The notes under the pieces: model-generated
What the model saw: only the letters and a program-made list of their open reading frames with translations
Told to the model about the DNA's origin: nothing
Database searches by the model: none
Shown: in pieces, positions 34,865-44,644 of the stretch
Layout of the letters: every line of letters begins with the position of its first letter
Numbering within the stretch: the first letter of the stretch is position 1
Translations under genes and position numbers: made by a program
DNA from: UBA8079 sp049601915
GTDB taxonomy: Bacteria > Pseudomonadota > Alphaproteobacteria > UBA6615
Reading direction: 5' to 3'
Assembly (NCBI GenBank): GCA_049601915.1
Contig: JBMYRB010000001.1
Span: 248,001-312,000 of the forward strand
Length of the DNA: 64,000 nucleotides

Positions 34865-35734
34865 TTATTGCTGGCGGTAATCCGCCGCCGGGAACACGCC
34901 CAGCACCCGGACATTCTTCGAGAAGTAATCGAGCTCCTCGAATGCCTGCGCCACCGCCGGGTCGGCCGGATGGCCCTCGATCTCTGCATAGAAACGCGCC
35001 ACAGAGAAACGGTCGCCGGAGATATAACTTTCCAGTTTGGTGATATTCACGCCGTTCGTCGCGAACCCGCCCATGGCCTTGTATAGAGCCGCGGGCACCG
35101 ACCGCACCTGGAAGATCAGCGATGTCATGCACGGCCCCGCACTTGGGTCCGGGTCACGGCGCGCACGGGCCAGCACGACAAAGCGCGTCGTGTTGCCGAT
35201 CCGGTCCTCGAAGCGTGAGCGCAACACCTGAAGGTCGTAGATCTCACCCGCAAGCGGCGGCGCCAGCGCGCCGATGGTCGGGTCGCCCAGTTCGGCAATC
35301 TCCAGCGCCGAGCCCGCCGTGTCGGCGCGCGCGGCTGTACGCACACCCAGCTGTGCCAGCTGTTCACGGCACTGGGCCAGCGCCTGGGCGTGGCTGCGTA
35401 CCTCGCTCAGACCCTCAAGGGTCGCATCCTTGGTGCCCAGCAACTGGTACTGCACCTCGAGAAAATGCTCACGGATGATGTTGAGGCTCGATTCCGGCAG
35501 TAGGTGATGAATGTCCGCCACCCGACCGCCGAGGGAGTTCTCGATCGGAATCATCGCGAGCGCGGCCTTGCCCTCTTTCTCGACCGCGGCGAAAGCATCC
35601 TCGAAGGTGGCGCAGGCGAGCGGCGTCATGTCCGGAAACGCCTGCTGGCACGCGATGTGCGAGTTGGCGCCGGGAACACCCTGATAGGCGATGGTCGTGG
35701 CCGGGTCGCCGGCCTGCTGGTTCGTATCGGTCAT
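34865..35734 (-). CDS. pheA: Prephenate dehydratase
   Basis: This monofunctional 289-residue enzyme converts prephenate to phenylpyruvate. The catalytic domain shows IAYQGVPGANSHIACQQAFP, IPIENSLGGRVADIHHLL, LGTKDATLEGL and a conserved Thr-Arg-Phe (NTTRFVVLAR). The C-terminal ACT domain (VPAALYKAMGGFATNGVNITKLES) should bind phenylalanine for feedback inhibition. No chorismate mutase domain is fused. It lies 36 bases downstream of kdsB; this pairing next to a divergent cytochrome c gene occurs in related alphaproteobacteria. Confidence 0.97.
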   Translation of the reverse strand: MTDTNQQAGDPATTIAYQGVPGANSHIACQQAFPDMTPLACATFEDAFAAVEKEGKAALAMIPIENSLGGRVADIHHLLPESSLNIIREHFLEVQYQLLGTKDATLEGLSEVRSHAQALAQCREQLAQLGVRTAARADTAGSALEIAELGDPTIGALAPPLAGEIYDLQVLRSRFEDRIGNTTRFVVLARARRDPDPSAGPCMTSLIFQVRSVPAALYKAMGGFATNGVNITKLESYISGDRFSVARFYAEIEGHPADPAVAQAFEELDYFSKNVRVLGVFPAADYRQQ

Positions 35735-35770
35735 GGTCGATGGCTTCTTTCGCGAAAACGCGCGTGCCTG

Positions 35771-36490
35771 CTATGCCAGCAATGCCCGCGCGCGATCAAG
35801 ATCGGCCGGAGTATCGACACCGAGAGGAATGGTGTCAACGCGCGCCGCATCGATCCGCATCCCGGCCTCCAGCGCCCGCAATTGTTCCAACTTCTCGCGC
35901 AGTTCCAGCGGGCTGGCCGGAAGCGTGACGAACCGCTCGAGCGCGGCCCGGCGGTAGGCGTAGAGCCCGATGTGATGAAAATGATCCCCGGGGCCCGTCG
36001 GTACCGTGGCGCGGCTGAAATAAAGCGCGCGGCCGGAGCCGGCCGGCCCGTCGCCCGCGAGCACCGCCTTCACCACATTCGGGTTGTCGCGCTCGGCCTC
36101 TTCCGTGATTGCACAGGCCGCCGTGGCGATATCCACGGCCGGATCGTCGAGCACCGCAACCGTCGCCCGCACTATGGAAGGGTCGAGGGTTGGAAGATCA
36201 CCCTGCAAATTCACCACCGCGTCGTGGGCGCCCGCCGGATCGAACGACGCCAGGGCGGCCTGAATCCGGTCAGAGCCCGACGGCAGGTCGGGGTCGGTCA
36301 ACACGGCCTGCCCCCCCGCGGCGGTCACCGCATCGGCGATTTCCGCCTCGGCGCAGGCGACCACCACCGGGCCGACCGCGGCCTCTTCAGCACGCCGCAG
36401 GCATTGCACGATCATGGGAAGACCACAGATATCAGCCAGCGGTTTGCCCGGCAGGCGCGTGGATGCCATGCGTGCGGGAATCAGAACCAC
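35771..36490 (-). CDS. kdsB: 3-deoxy-manno-octulosonate cytidylyltransferase
   Basis: KdsB activates Kdo with CTP for lipid A core synthesis, so the organism makes Kdo-type lipopolysaccharide. Motifs are IPARMASTRLPGKPLADICG, VLTDPDLPSGSDRI, VVNLQGDLPTLDP and HIGLYAYRRAALERF. The start is uncertain: GTG 36490 begins VVLIPARMAS but has no ribosome-binding site, while the same frame continues upstream as SNQDDSRTPPTNP to a CTG that lies nine bases after GGAG. If the CTG is used, the protein is about 15 residues longer. Confidence 0.94.
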   Translation of the reverse strand: MVLIPARMASTRLPGKPLADICGLPMIVQCLRRAEEAAVGPVVVACAEAEIADAVTAAGGQAVLTDPDLPSGSDRIQAALASFDPAGAHDAVVNLQGDLPTLDPSIVRATVAVLDDPAVDIATAACAITEEAERDNPNVVKAVLAGDGPAGSGRALYFSRATVPTGPGDHFHHIGLYAYRRAALERFVTLPASPLELREKLEQLRALEAGMRIDAARVDTIPLGVDTPADLDRARALLA

Positions 36491-36750
36491 GGGGTTTGTC
36501 GGCGGGGTGCGGGAATCGTCTTGATTTGACAGGGTTTTGGTCTCCGTTTCAGGCGCTGCGACCTAATGCCGCGAGCCCCGGATCGGCGCTGGCCGGGGGG
36601 CCAGACGGAAGATATATCTCGAAGCGCGAGAACGAAACCATCACCGTGTTGCGGGGGGGCCGTGGACAGGTGCACGTTCGCTCGCTAAATTCGCGGCGCG
36701 CGGAATGTTCCGCCCGCAAAACGATCCGGTTTAAACGGGGAATACGACGT

Positions 36751-37290
36751 ATGGGTGGCGAATCTTACAAGATTTGGGGATCGGTCCTCGTGGCGCTGAC
36801 AGTGGCGCTCGCGATTGGCATCGTGATTAACGAGGCGACGCACAGCGACCATCTCGCGACCAATGCCTACAAGGTCGAAGTTCTCGAGGCGGCAGTCCCG
36901 ACCACGGCGGCACCCGAGAAGCCGGCGATCGAACCGATCGTGCCGCTACTGGCATCGGCCGATATCGCGGCGGGCGAAAAGGGTTTCAAACGTTGCGCGA
37001 CCTGCCACACCTTCGACAAGGGCGGCGCCAACAAGGTTGGCCCCAACCTCTTCGGTGTCGTCGGCGGCACCAAGGGAGGCGCCTCGGGCTTCGCATATTC
37101 GGACGCCCTCAAGGCGATGGCGGGCACCTGGACCTATGACGAGCTGAACGCGTTCCTGACCAAGCCCAAGGATTTCCTAGCCGGCACCAAGATGACCTTC
37201 GCGGGCATCAAGAAGCCGCAGGACCGCGCCAACATCATCGCCTTCATGCGTCAGCATGCGGACACACCCTTCCCGCTGCCGACCCAGTAG
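36751..37290 (+). CDS. cycM: Membrane-anchored class I cytochrome c (CycM-like)
   Basis: This 179-residue protein has an uncleaved N-terminal anchor (SVLVALTVALAIGIVI, residues 11-26), a Pro/Ala/Glu-rich linker, and a class I cytochrome c domain: heme motif CATCH at 82-86, GGANKVGPNLFGVVGG and axial Met148 in GTKMTFAG. CycM proteins carry electrons from the bc1 complex to an aa3-type oxidase at the membrane. ATG 36751 has GGGG ten bases upstream. It is divergent from kdsB, and a strong terminator follows. Confidence 0.94.
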   Translation: MGGESYKIWGSVLVALTVALAIGIVINEATHSDHLATNAYKVEVLEAAVPTTAAPEKPAIEPIVPLLASADIAAGEKGFKRCATCHTFDKGGANKVGPNLFGVVGGTKGGASGFAYSDALKAMAGTWTYDELNAFLTKPKDFLAGTKMTFAGIKKPQDRANIIAFMRQHADTPFPLPTQ

Positions 37291-37321
37291 CGGCCGACCG
37301 CCACAGTGAAGTAAGTTGCAG

Positions 37322-37343
37322 GCGGCGCTTCATGCGCCGCTTT
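37322..37343 (+). terminator. Intrinsic terminator after cycM
   Basis: A perfect 7-bp GC stem (GCGGCGC / GCGCCGC) with loop TTCAT is followed by TTT. It lies 32 bases after the cycM stop. An ATG at 37332 falls inside it, which argues that the next gene starts at GTG 37365 instead. Confidence 0.8.
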
Positions 37344-37364
37344 GCATATGTGGAGATCCGTTGC

Positions 37365-38162
37365 GTGTCCGAACCGATCGATCCGGAACTCGAAACCTTT
37401 GCCCATGCGCTGGCCGACGCGGCCGGCGTCGCCGCATTGCGCTATTTCCGCGCCGGGTTCGATGTCGAGCTCAAGGACGATGCGAGCCCCGTCACCCAGG
37501 CGGACCGCGAGGCCGAGACGGCCATGCGCGCCCTCATCGCGCAGAACTATCCCGATCACGGGATCATGGGCGAGGAGCATGGCAGCGAGCGTCTCGATGC
37601 CGATCTCGTCTGGGTCCTGGACCCGATCGACGGGACCCGCGCCTTCGTCAACGGGATTCCGTTGTTTGCCACCCTGATTGCCCTGGTGCGTGACGGCGAG
37701 CCCGTTTTGGGCCTGAACGCCTACCCGGCGCTCGGCGAACGCTGGCTGGGGATCCGTGGCGAACCGACACGCCACTGGTTCGGCGCCAACGAAAGCGGCA
37801 CCGTCGAGGTCCGGCCCTGCCCGGCAATCGGCGATGTGCGCCTGTGCACCACGTCGCCTGACATGTTTGACCCCGCTGACGCGGCGCGTTACGCCAGACT
37901 GAAAGACGCCGTGCGCGACACCCGATTCGGCACCGACGCCTGGGCCTATGCCATGGTCGCATCGGGCCAGACCGACATGGCGGCAGAATCGAACATGCAG
38001 CCCTACGACTATCTCTCCCACGCGGTCGTCGTCGCCGGTGCGGGCGGCACCATCACCGACTGGGAAGGCCAGCCGTTGCGTATGAACTCGCCCGGCTCCG
38101 TGCTCGCGGCAGGCGACGCGGCGCGTCATGGCGAGGCGCTGGCGTTGCTTCAATCCGCCTGA
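37365..38162 (+). CDS. Inositol-monophosphatase-family phosphatase, HisN (histidinol-phosphatase) type
   Basis: This 265-residue Mg-dependent phosphatase has the metal motifs GIMGEEHGSER, WVLDPIDGTRAFVNG and, near the end, AAESNMQPYDYLSHAVVVAGAGG with the final Asp. The short length and the DGTRAFVxGIPLF form match the HisN-type histidinol-phosphate phosphatases of alphaproteobacteria, although related enzymes act on inositol phosphate or PAP. GTG 37365 has GGAGATCCGTTGC directly upstream, which decides the start. The ACT-domain gene follows after 21 bases. Confidence 0.87.
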   Translation: MSEPIDPELETFAHALADAAGVAALRYFRAGFDVELKDDASPVTQADREAETAMRALIAQNYPDHGIMGEEHGSERLDADLVWVLDPIDGTRAFVNGIPLFATLIALVRDGEPVLGLNAYPALGERWLGIRGEPTRHWFGANESGTVEVRPCPAIGDVRLCTTSPDMFDPADAARYARLKDAVRDTRFGTDAWAYAMVASGQTDMAAESNMQPYDYLSHAVVVAGAGGTITDWEGQPLRMNSPGSVLAAGDAARHGEALALLQSA

Positions 38163-38183
38163 GAAACAAGAAGGAACCCCGCC

Positions 38184-38708
38184 ATGGCACATGATGTCCG
38201 CATCGCGATTTCCTGCCCCGACCGCACCGGCCTGCTGTCGGCACTGACAGGACGTCTATTCGATCTGGGCGCGGATATGGGCGATGCCAGTTTCGCCGTG
38301 CTGGGTGAATCAGCGGAGTTCGCAGCCGTCGCCCGCCTGCCCGACGGCGTCGCCGCCGATGATGTCCACACTGCGCTGGCGGCGCTCCCGGAAATCGAGG
38401 ACGCCGAAATTTCCGTCACCGCTTTCGCCCTGGGAGTCAGCCATGGCGAAAGCGCCCAGGTGACCCACCGCATCGAGGTACGCGGCACCGATCGGCCCGG
38501 GCTCGTTGCGCGCCTGACCGAGGCGTTCGCGGATTATGGAGCGAACATCGTGCGCATGGATTGCGAACGCACATCCGGCGGCCGGGCCGAGGATTACGTT
38601 ATCCGGATCGAGGCATGGATCCCCGACGCACGCGCCGAAACCTGCCTCGCCGCCGTGGACAACACGGCCCAGTCCCTCGGCCTGTCGAGCCAGGCCAAGG
38701 CGATCTAG
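38184..38708 (+). CDS. Tandem ACT-domain regulatory protein (GcvR-like)
   Basis: The 174-residue protein consists of two ACT domains: residues about 3-80 (VRIAISCPDRTGLLSALTGRL) and about 92-165 (HRIEVRGTDRPGLVARLTEAF). The DRTGLL and DRPGLV loops are where such domains bind amino acids. The arrangement is that of GcvR, which modulates glycine-cleavage regulators, but no gcvA is nearby. It may sense an amino acid for a partner encoded elsewhere. It is probably co-transcribed with the phosphatase upstream. Confidence 0.85.
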   Translation: MAHDVRIAISCPDRTGLLSALTGRLFDLGADMGDASFAVLGESAEFAAVARLPDGVAADDVHTALAALPEIEDAEISVTAFALGVSHGESAQVTHRIEVRGTDRPGLVARLTEAFADYGANIVRMDCERTSGGRAEDYVIRIEAWIPDARAETCLAAVDNTAQSLGLSSQAKAI

Positions 38709-38886
38709 GGTTTGCGAACGGTCGCGAAGGTCGGTTTTTTCGAGACAAATGGACAATTCCGGGCCGGAAATACGGCGCCGGTGCGGCGATACCTAACTTC
38801 TCCGTGAAAAAACGCTGCTTTGGCTTGATTGCCGACCCCTTCTGCCCCCAATTAGAAGGCATCGTTGTTCTGGGTCTGGAGGGGTC

Positions 38887-40758
38887 ATGCTCCGCAATCA
38901 TGTTATCGCGGTCGTCGCCGGAATTGGTCTTGCCACGTCGGCCATCGGCAGCGCGCACGCACTCGAGGGCACCAACGGCCCGGCACACGCCCTCGCCATG
39001 CACGGGAAGCCCAAATTCGGACCCGACTTCACGCATTTCGACTATGTGAATCCCGACGCGCCAAAGGGAGGCTCGCGTATCTCGGATGCGACCGGCACCT
39101 TCGACAGCCTCAATCCATTTATCCTCCAGGGCACACCTGCCGGGGTCGGCCTGATCTACGACAGCCTGATGGTGCAATCGGTCGACGAGGCCTTCACGAT
39201 TTATTGCCTGTTGTGCGAAACCGTCGATACACCCGACGACCGGTCCTGGGTTGAGTTCACCCTGCGCGAGGATGCACGCTGGCATGACGGTGTCCCCGTC
39301 AGCGTCGATGACGTCATCTTCTCGTTCAACGCGCTGCGCGACCAGGGCCGACCCTTCTATCGTTTCTATTACGGTAGCGTGGCCGATGTCGCCCAGACCG
39401 GGCCACGCAAGGTGCGATTTACCTTTGGCGGCGACCTGAATCCTGAACTGCCCCTGATCATCGGCGATCTGACCATTCTGCCGAAACATTACTGGGAGAG
39501 CCGCAACTTCTCAAAGACCACCCTCGAGCCGCCACTCGGCAGCGGCGCCTATCGGATTTCGGACGTTAAGCCCGGACGCTCCCTGACGTTCGAGCGAGTG
39601 CCAGATTACTGGGCCGCAAATCATCCGACCCGGGTGGGATTCAATAATTTCGATACGATAAGGATTGATTATTTCCGGGACCGCACGATCGCACGCGAAG
39701 CCTTTAAGGGCGGGAACACGGACATCTGGAGAGAGAATTCGGCCAAGGAATGGGCGACGGCATTCGACGTGCCAGCCGTGCACGACGGCCGGATCATCAA
39801 GGAAGAGTTCGTCCACGAACGGCCGGCCGGCATGCAGGGTTTTGTCTTCAACATCCGCAAGCCAATTTTCAAGGACCCCCGGGTCCGCGAGGCCCTGACT
39901 CTCGCCTGGGATTTCGAGTGGTACAACAAGAACCTCGCCTATAACGCGTACGCCCGTATCGACAGCTATTTCGACAATTCCGAGCTTGGCAGCAGAGGAC
40001 TTCTTTCCGACGCCGATACCGAGGAGCGCGAGATTCTCGAACGCTTCCGCGGACAGCTTCCCGACAACCTCTACACCGAAACCTTTACAACACCTTCGAC
40101 GGACGGATCGGGGGCACGGGGTATCCGCAACAATCTCCGCGCGGCCCGTAAACTGCTGGAAGAAGCTGGCTGGGCGGTACGCGACGGCAAGCTCATCAAC
40201 ACGGAGACCGGCGCGACGTTCAGCTTCGAGATCCTGCTGGTGCAGCCCACCTTCGAGCGGATGGCGCTTCCCTTCTCCCACAACCTCCAACGGCTCGGAA
40301 TCGAGGCCAAGGTCCGCGTCGTCGACACCGCGCAGTATCAAAACCGCACGGATGATCGAGACTACGACATGATCATTGGATCCTGGGGGCAGTCCCTTTC
40401 GCCAGGCAACGAGCAACGCAACTATTGGAGCGCCAGCGCGGCGGATGCCGCCGGATCGCGCAACCTCATCGGGGTCGACGACCCGGTGATCGACGAACTG
40501 ATCGAACTCGTGATCTCCGCGCCATCACGCGAGAGCCTGATCCAGCGCACCCGCGCACTCGATCGCGCGCTCCTGTGGGGTCATTACGTGATCCCCCATT
40601 TCCACTTGCCCGTCGACCGCATCGCCTTCTGGGACAAATTCGGCCGCCCGGAAAAAATACCCATGCTCGGCGAGGCCACCAACATCGCCGCATGGTGGGT
40701 GGACCCTGCCAAGGAGGCTGCGCTGGAAGACCGCAAGTCTTCCACGGACAGCCAGTAG
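38887..40758 (+). CDS. yejA: Oligopeptide/microcin C-type ABC importer binding protein YejA
   Basis: This 623-residue periplasmic protein has a signal peptide (MLRNHVIAVVAGIGLATSAI, cleavage probably after SAHA) and the YejA subgroup of SBP_bac_5: ALAMHGKPKFGPDFTHFDYVN, PDAPKGG, NPFILQGTPAGVGLIYDSL, PLGSGAYRISDVKPGRSL and DWEW-like DFEWYNKNLAY. In E. coli YejABEF takes up microcin C and other peptides. It heads a complete yejABEF operon and is 32 bases upstream of yejB. Confidence 0.95.
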   Translation: MLRNHVIAVVAGIGLATSAIGSAHALEGTNGPAHALAMHGKPKFGPDFTHFDYVNPDAPKGGSRISDATGTFDSLNPFILQGTPAGVGLIYDSLMVQSVDEAFTIYCLLCETVDTPDDRSWVEFTLREDARWHDGVPVSVDDVIFSFNALRDQGRPFYRFYYGSVADVAQTGPRKVRFTFGGDLNPELPLIIGDLTILPKHYWESRNFSKTTLEPPLGSGAYRISDVKPGRSLTFERVPDYWAANHPTRVGFNNFDTIRIDYFRDRTIAREAFKGGNTDIWRENSAKEWATAFDVPAVHDGRIIKEEFVHERPAGMQGFVFNIRKPIFKDPRVREALTLAWDFEWYNKNLAYNAYARIDSYFDNSELGSRGLLSDADTEEREILERFRGQLPDNLYTETFTTPSTDGSGARGIRNNLRAARKLLEEAGWAVRDGKLINTETGATFSFEILLVQPTFERMALPFSHNLQRLGIEAKVRVVDTAQYQNRTDDRDYDMIIGSWGQSLSPGNEQRNYWSASAADAAGSRNLIGVDDPVIDELIELVISAPSRESLIQRTRALDRALLWGHYVIPHFHLPVDRIAFWDKFGRPEKIPMLGEATNIAAWWVDPAKEAALEDRKSSTDSQ

Positions 40759-40790
40759 CGTCGATTCACGCGCGTCGCTAGTTTAGCCCG

Positions 40791-41909
40791 ATGCTTGCCT
40801 ACATCATCCGACGGCTGTTGCTGATCATTCCGACTTTGCTCGGGATCATGCTCATCAATTTCGCCGTTATCCAAACCGCGCCCGGCGGCCCGGTCGAACA
40901 GATCATCGCGCAGATTCAGGGCAACGCCGTCGATGCTACCGCGCGGGTCACCGGCGGCGGCTCCGACCTCAACCGGGACAGTCTTGGCGATCAACAGCGG
41001 CTCGACCAAGGCGGCGGATTCGAATCCAAATATCGTGGCGCGCGCGGGTTGCCGCCCGAGCTTATCGCCGAGATCGAGGCGATGGTCGGATTCGATAAGC
41101 CGATCCATGAGCGTTTCGTCACGATGATGGGGAACTACGCAACCTTCGATTTTGGAAACAGTTTTTTCCAGGACCGCAAGGTCGTTGATCTCGTACTCGA
41201 CAAGATGCCGGTGTCTATCAGCCTGGGGCTGTGGACCACGCTGCTTACTTATCTGATCTCGATCCCGCTCGGCATACGCAAGGCCGTGCGCGACGGTAGC
41301 CGTTTCGACATCTGGACCAGTGGCGTAATTATCTTCGGCAATGCCGTACCCGCCTTCCTGTTCGCGGTGCTTCTGGTGGTCCTGTTTGCCGGTGGCAGCT
41401 TCGTGGACTGGTTCCCCTTGCGCGGGATGACATCAGAGAACTGGTCGGAACTCAGCCTGATCGGAAAAATCGGCGACTATTTCTGGCACCTGACGTTGCC
41501 CCTGCTCGCTCTCACAATCGGGGCCTTCGCCGGCTTAACGATGCTGACCAAAAACTCGTTCCTCGATCAGATCAACCAGCAATATGTGGTGACCGCCCGG
41601 GCCAAGGGGTTGACCGAGAAACGGGTGCTTTATGGACACGTTTTTCGCAACGCGATGTTGATAGTGATCGCAGGGTTCCCGGCAGCTTTTATCGGTATTC
41701 TATTCACCGGTTCGTTGCTGATAGAGGTAATTTTTTCACTCGATGGCCTGGGTTTGCTTGGGTTCGAAGCTGCTCTAAATCGCGATTTCCCTGTCCTGTT
41801 CGGCACCTTGTTCTTCTTCTCTCTACTCGGGCTTGCGATGAATTTGATCGGCGATCTCGCCTATGTGGCGGTCGACCCGCGCATCGACTTCGAAAGCCGC
41901 GAGGTCTGA
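40791..41909 (+). CDS. yejB: Oligopeptide ABC importer permease YejB
   Basis: The 372-residue inner-membrane permease starts MLAYIIRRLLLIIPTLLGIM and has the long periplasmic insertion typical of YejB (about residues 35-105, with GGGSDLNRDSLG). The EAA loop is QYVVTARAKGLTEKRVLYGH, and the C-terminus reads AYVAVDPRIDFES. It is normal in length for the subgroup and is followed directly by yejE, one base apart. Confidence 0.95.
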   Translation: MLAYIIRRLLLIIPTLLGIMLINFAVIQTAPGGPVEQIIAQIQGNAVDATARVTGGGSDLNRDSLGDQQRLDQGGGFESKYRGARGLPPELIAEIEAMVGFDKPIHERFVTMMGNYATFDFGNSFFQDRKVVDLVLDKMPVSISLGLWTTLLTYLISIPLGIRKAVRDGSRFDIWTSGVIIFGNAVPAFLFAVLLVVLFAGGSFVDWFPLRGMTSENWSELSLIGKIGDYFWHLTLPLLALTIGAFAGLTMLTKNSFLDQINQQYVVTARAKGLTEKRVLYGHVFRNAMLIVIAGFPAAFIGILFTGSLLIEVIFSLDGLGLLGFEAALNRDFPVLFGTLFFFSLLGLAMNLIGDLAYVAVDPRIDFESREV

Positions 41910-41910
41910 C

Positions 41911-43005
41911 ATGACAGTCGCGGAGAGAACAGACTTCAGCCCGCCGGCACGCACCCGGTTGATGGGGATGCCGATCACGCCAATGACCGCGCGACGGATC
42001 GTCAATTTCCGCGCCAACAAACGCGGCTACTGGTCCCTTTGGGTTTTCCTCGTGCTGTTTCTGTTTACGCTGTTCGCCGAGTTCATTGCGAACGACAAGC
42101 CACTGCTGGTGCGCTTCGACGGAGAGTTCTACACGCCGGTCTTCAACAGCTACCCCGAGACCGTCTTCGGCGGTGATTTCGAGACCGAGGCGGATTACTC
42201 GGATCCATTTGTGGTGGAGCTGATCGAGGAAAAGGGCTGGTTGATCATGCCGCTCATTCCCTACAGCTTCGACACGCCCGTCACGGACCTGACCGTGCCT
42301 GCCCCCTCCCCACCGTCACTGCAGAATTGGCTCGGCACTGATGATCAGGCCCGGGATGTCACCGCACGGTTGGTCTACGGATTTCGAATATCGGTCCTGT
42401 TCGGCTTCACCCTCACGATCTTCGCCAGTATCATCGGCGTCGCGGCAGGTGCCGTGCAGGGTTATTTCGGCGGCTGGACGGACTTGATTTTTCAGCGCTT
42501 CATCGAAATATGGTCATCTTTGCCGACCCTGTTCCTGCTGATCATTCTCGCGTCTGTTGTTGAGCCGACATTCTGGTGGCTCCTGGGCCTGATGCTCCTG
42601 TTCAGCTGGATGTCCCTGGTCGGCGTCGTGCGGGCAGAGTTCCTGCGGGCCCGAAACTTCGACTATGTGCGCGCCGCGCGCGCGTTGGGGATGGGTAACC
42701 GGTTGATTATGTTCCGCCATGTGCTGCCGAACGCCATGGTCGCGACCCTGACTTTCCTTCCCTTCATAACGGCCGGCTCGATCACCGTCCTCACATCACT
42801 CGATTTTCTTGGGTTCGGTCTGCCGCCGGGCTCACCGTCACTTGGCGAAATGCTGAAGCAGGGCAAAGACAACTTCTTCGCGCCCTGGTTGGGCTTTACG
42901 TCCTTCTTCGCAATCGCGATCATGCTCAGCCTGATGATCTTCATCGGCGAAGCGGTGCGTGACGCTTTCGACCCCCGCAAGCAGATAACCGGAGACCATG
43001 GCTGA
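41911..43005 (+). CDS. yejE: Oligopeptide ABC importer permease YejE
   Basis: This 364-residue permease pairs with YejB. It has a cytoplasmic start, a first segment (WSLWVFLVLFLFTLFAEFIA) and the long periplasmic loop characteristic of YejE (GEFYTPVFNSYPETVFGGDF). The DppC-type motif NWLGTDDQARDVTARLVYG follows, with EAA loop DYVRAARALGMGNRLIMFRH. I chose ATG 41911, just after the yejB stop. Its TGA overlaps the ATG of yejF (TGATG). Confidence 0.95.
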   Translation: MTVAERTDFSPPARTRLMGMPITPMTARRIVNFRANKRGYWSLWVFLVLFLFTLFAEFIANDKPLLVRFDGEFYTPVFNSYPETVFGGDFETEADYSDPFVVELIEEKGWLIMPLIPYSFDTPVTDLTVPAPSPPSLQNWLGTDDQARDVTARLVYGFRISVLFGFTLTIFASIIGVAAGAVQGYFGGWTDLIFQRFIEIWSSLPTLFLLIILASVVEPTFWWLLGLMLLFSWMSLVGVVRAEFLRARNFDYVRAARALGMGNRLIMFRHVLPNAMVATLTFLPFITAGSITVLTSLDFLGFGLPPGSPSLGEMLKQGKDNFFAPWLGFTSFFAIAIMLSLMIFIGEAVRDAFDPRKQITGDHG

Positions 43006-44636
43006 TGGCCGATCCGTTGCTTTCCATACAGGACCTGTCTGTCGACTTCTCCACGCCCGGTGGGCTGGTGCATGCCGTCTGCAACGTCTCCTTCGACGTG
43101 GCACCGGGTGAGACACTGGCGCTGGTCGGCGAGTCCGGGTCGGGCAAATCCGTCAGCGCATTGTCGGTCCTACAGCTCTTGCCCTACCCGACCGCCCGGC
43201 ATCCGAACGGCTCCATCAAGTTCGAGGGCCAGGAGCTTCTCGGCGCGGAAGAGGCGACGTTGCGCGGCATCCGCGGCAACGATATCGCGATGATCTTCCA
43301 GGAGCCGATGACCTCGCTCAACCCGCTGCACACGATCGAGAAGCAGATCAACGAAGTGCTGTTCGTACACAAGGGCCTGGCGCGTCAGGCCGCGCGCACG
43401 CGCACGCTGGAACTGCTGAAGCTCGTCGGCCTGAACAATGCCGAGCAGCGCCTCAATGCCTATCCCCACGAGCTCTCGGGCGGCCAAAGGCAGCGCGTGA
43501 TGATCGCCATGGCGCTCGCCAACGAACCCAAATTTCTGATCGCCGACGAACCAACCACCGCGCTCGACGTCACGATCCAGGCCCAGATCCTCGAATTGCT
43601 CGATGACCTGAAGGCGAAGTTCGAGATGTCGATCCTGTTCATCACCCATGATCTGGGGATCGTGCGGAAGATGGCCGACCGGGTCGCCGTCATGCAGCAG
43701 GGCGAGATCGTCGAGCTGCGCGAGACCGAAGAGCTGTTTACATCGCCTTCCCACAGCTACACTAGGCAGTTGCTCAATGCCGAGCCGTCCGGCAGCGCGC
43801 TGGCGGCGGTGCACGATGCGCCGAAGGTCGTCCACGCCGACGATCTCAAGGTGCACTTCCCGATCAAGGCCGGCCTGATGCGTCGCATCGTAGACTACGT
43901 CCGCGCGGTCGACGGTATCACCCTGGAAGTCCGCGAAGGCCAGACCGTGGGCGTGGTCGGCGAGTCCGGTTCCGGAAAGACCACCCTCGGCCTCGCATTG
44001 CTTCGGTTGATCTCATCGGACGGCCCGATCGAGTTCGAGGGACACGCGATCGAAGGTCTGCGCACAAAGGAACTGCGCCCCCTGCGGCGGGAAATGCAGA
44101 TCGTCTTCCAGGACCCCTACGGCTCCCTGTCGCCACGCATGTCCATCGCACAGATCATCGCCGAGGGGCTGAAAGTGCATGGCATCGGTGAGAATGCCGC
44201 CGATCGCGACGCCATGATTGTGCAGGTGATGGAGGAAGTCGGTCTCGACCCTGACGCCCGGCACCGCTATCCCCATGAGTTTTCAGGTGGACAGCGCCAG
44301 CGTGTGGCCATCGCCCGGGCGCTGGTGCTGAAACCGAAATTCATCGTTCTGGACGAGCCGACATCCGCCCTCGACCGCTCGGTGCAGGCCCAGATCATCG
44401 ACCTGCTGCGCGGCCTCCAGGAGAAGTACAAGCTCGCCTATCTGTTCATCAGCCATGACCTGAAGGTGGTGCGGGCGATCTCCAACCATGTGATCGTCAT
44501 GCAGAACGGCAAGGTGGTGGAACAGGGCCCGGCGACCGAGATTTTCGATGCCCCGCGCGAGGACTACACCAAGGCGCTGATGGCCGCGGCCTTCGACCTC
44601 GCCACTGTCGGCGCGGGCGATGCCGTTGCCACCTAG
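43005..44636 (+). CDS. yejF: Oligopeptide ABC importer ATP-binding protein YejF (two ATPase domains)
   Basis: The 543-residue protein carries two complete ABC ATPase domains in tandem. The first has Walker A GESGSGKSV near residue 40, signature LSGGQRQRV and Walker B FLIADEPTTALD. The second has Walker A GESGSGKTT near residue 320, signature FSGGQRQRV and Walker B FIVLDEPTSALD. It energises YejBE. By sequence it might also serve the Dpp-type permeases at 7998-9808, which lack ATPases, but nothing here proves such sharing. Confidence 0.96.
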   Translation: MADPLLSIQDLSVDFSTPGGLVHAVCNVSFDVAPGETLALVGESGSGKSVSALSVLQLLPYPTARHPNGSIKFEGQELLGAEEATLRGIRGNDIAMIFQEPMTSLNPLHTIEKQINEVLFVHKGLARQAARTRTLELLKLVGLNNAEQRLNAYPHELSGGQRQRVMIAMALANEPKFLIADEPTTALDVTIQAQILELLDDLKAKFEMSILFITHDLGIVRKMADRVAVMQQGEIVELRETEELFTSPSHSYTRQLLNAEPSGSALAAVHDAPKVVHADDLKVHFPIKAGLMRRIVDYVRAVDGITLEVREGQTVGVVGESGSGKTTLGLALLRLISSDGPIEFEGHAIEGLRTKELRPLRREMQIVFQDPYGSLSPRMSIAQIIAEGLKVHGIGENAADRDAMIVQVMEEVGLDPDARHRYPHEFSGGQRQRVAIARALVLKPKFIVLDEPTSALDRSVQAQIIDLLRGLQEKYKLAYLFISHDLKVVRAISNHVIVMQNGKVVEQGPATEIFDAPREDYTKALMAAAFDLATVGAGDAVAT

Positions 44637-44644
44637 AACGCGCC

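Noticed and set aside
43005..44636. YejF as the dedicated ATPase for the Dpp-type permeases
   Set aside because: It is 34 kb away and sits in its own complete operon; sharing is only a possibility.
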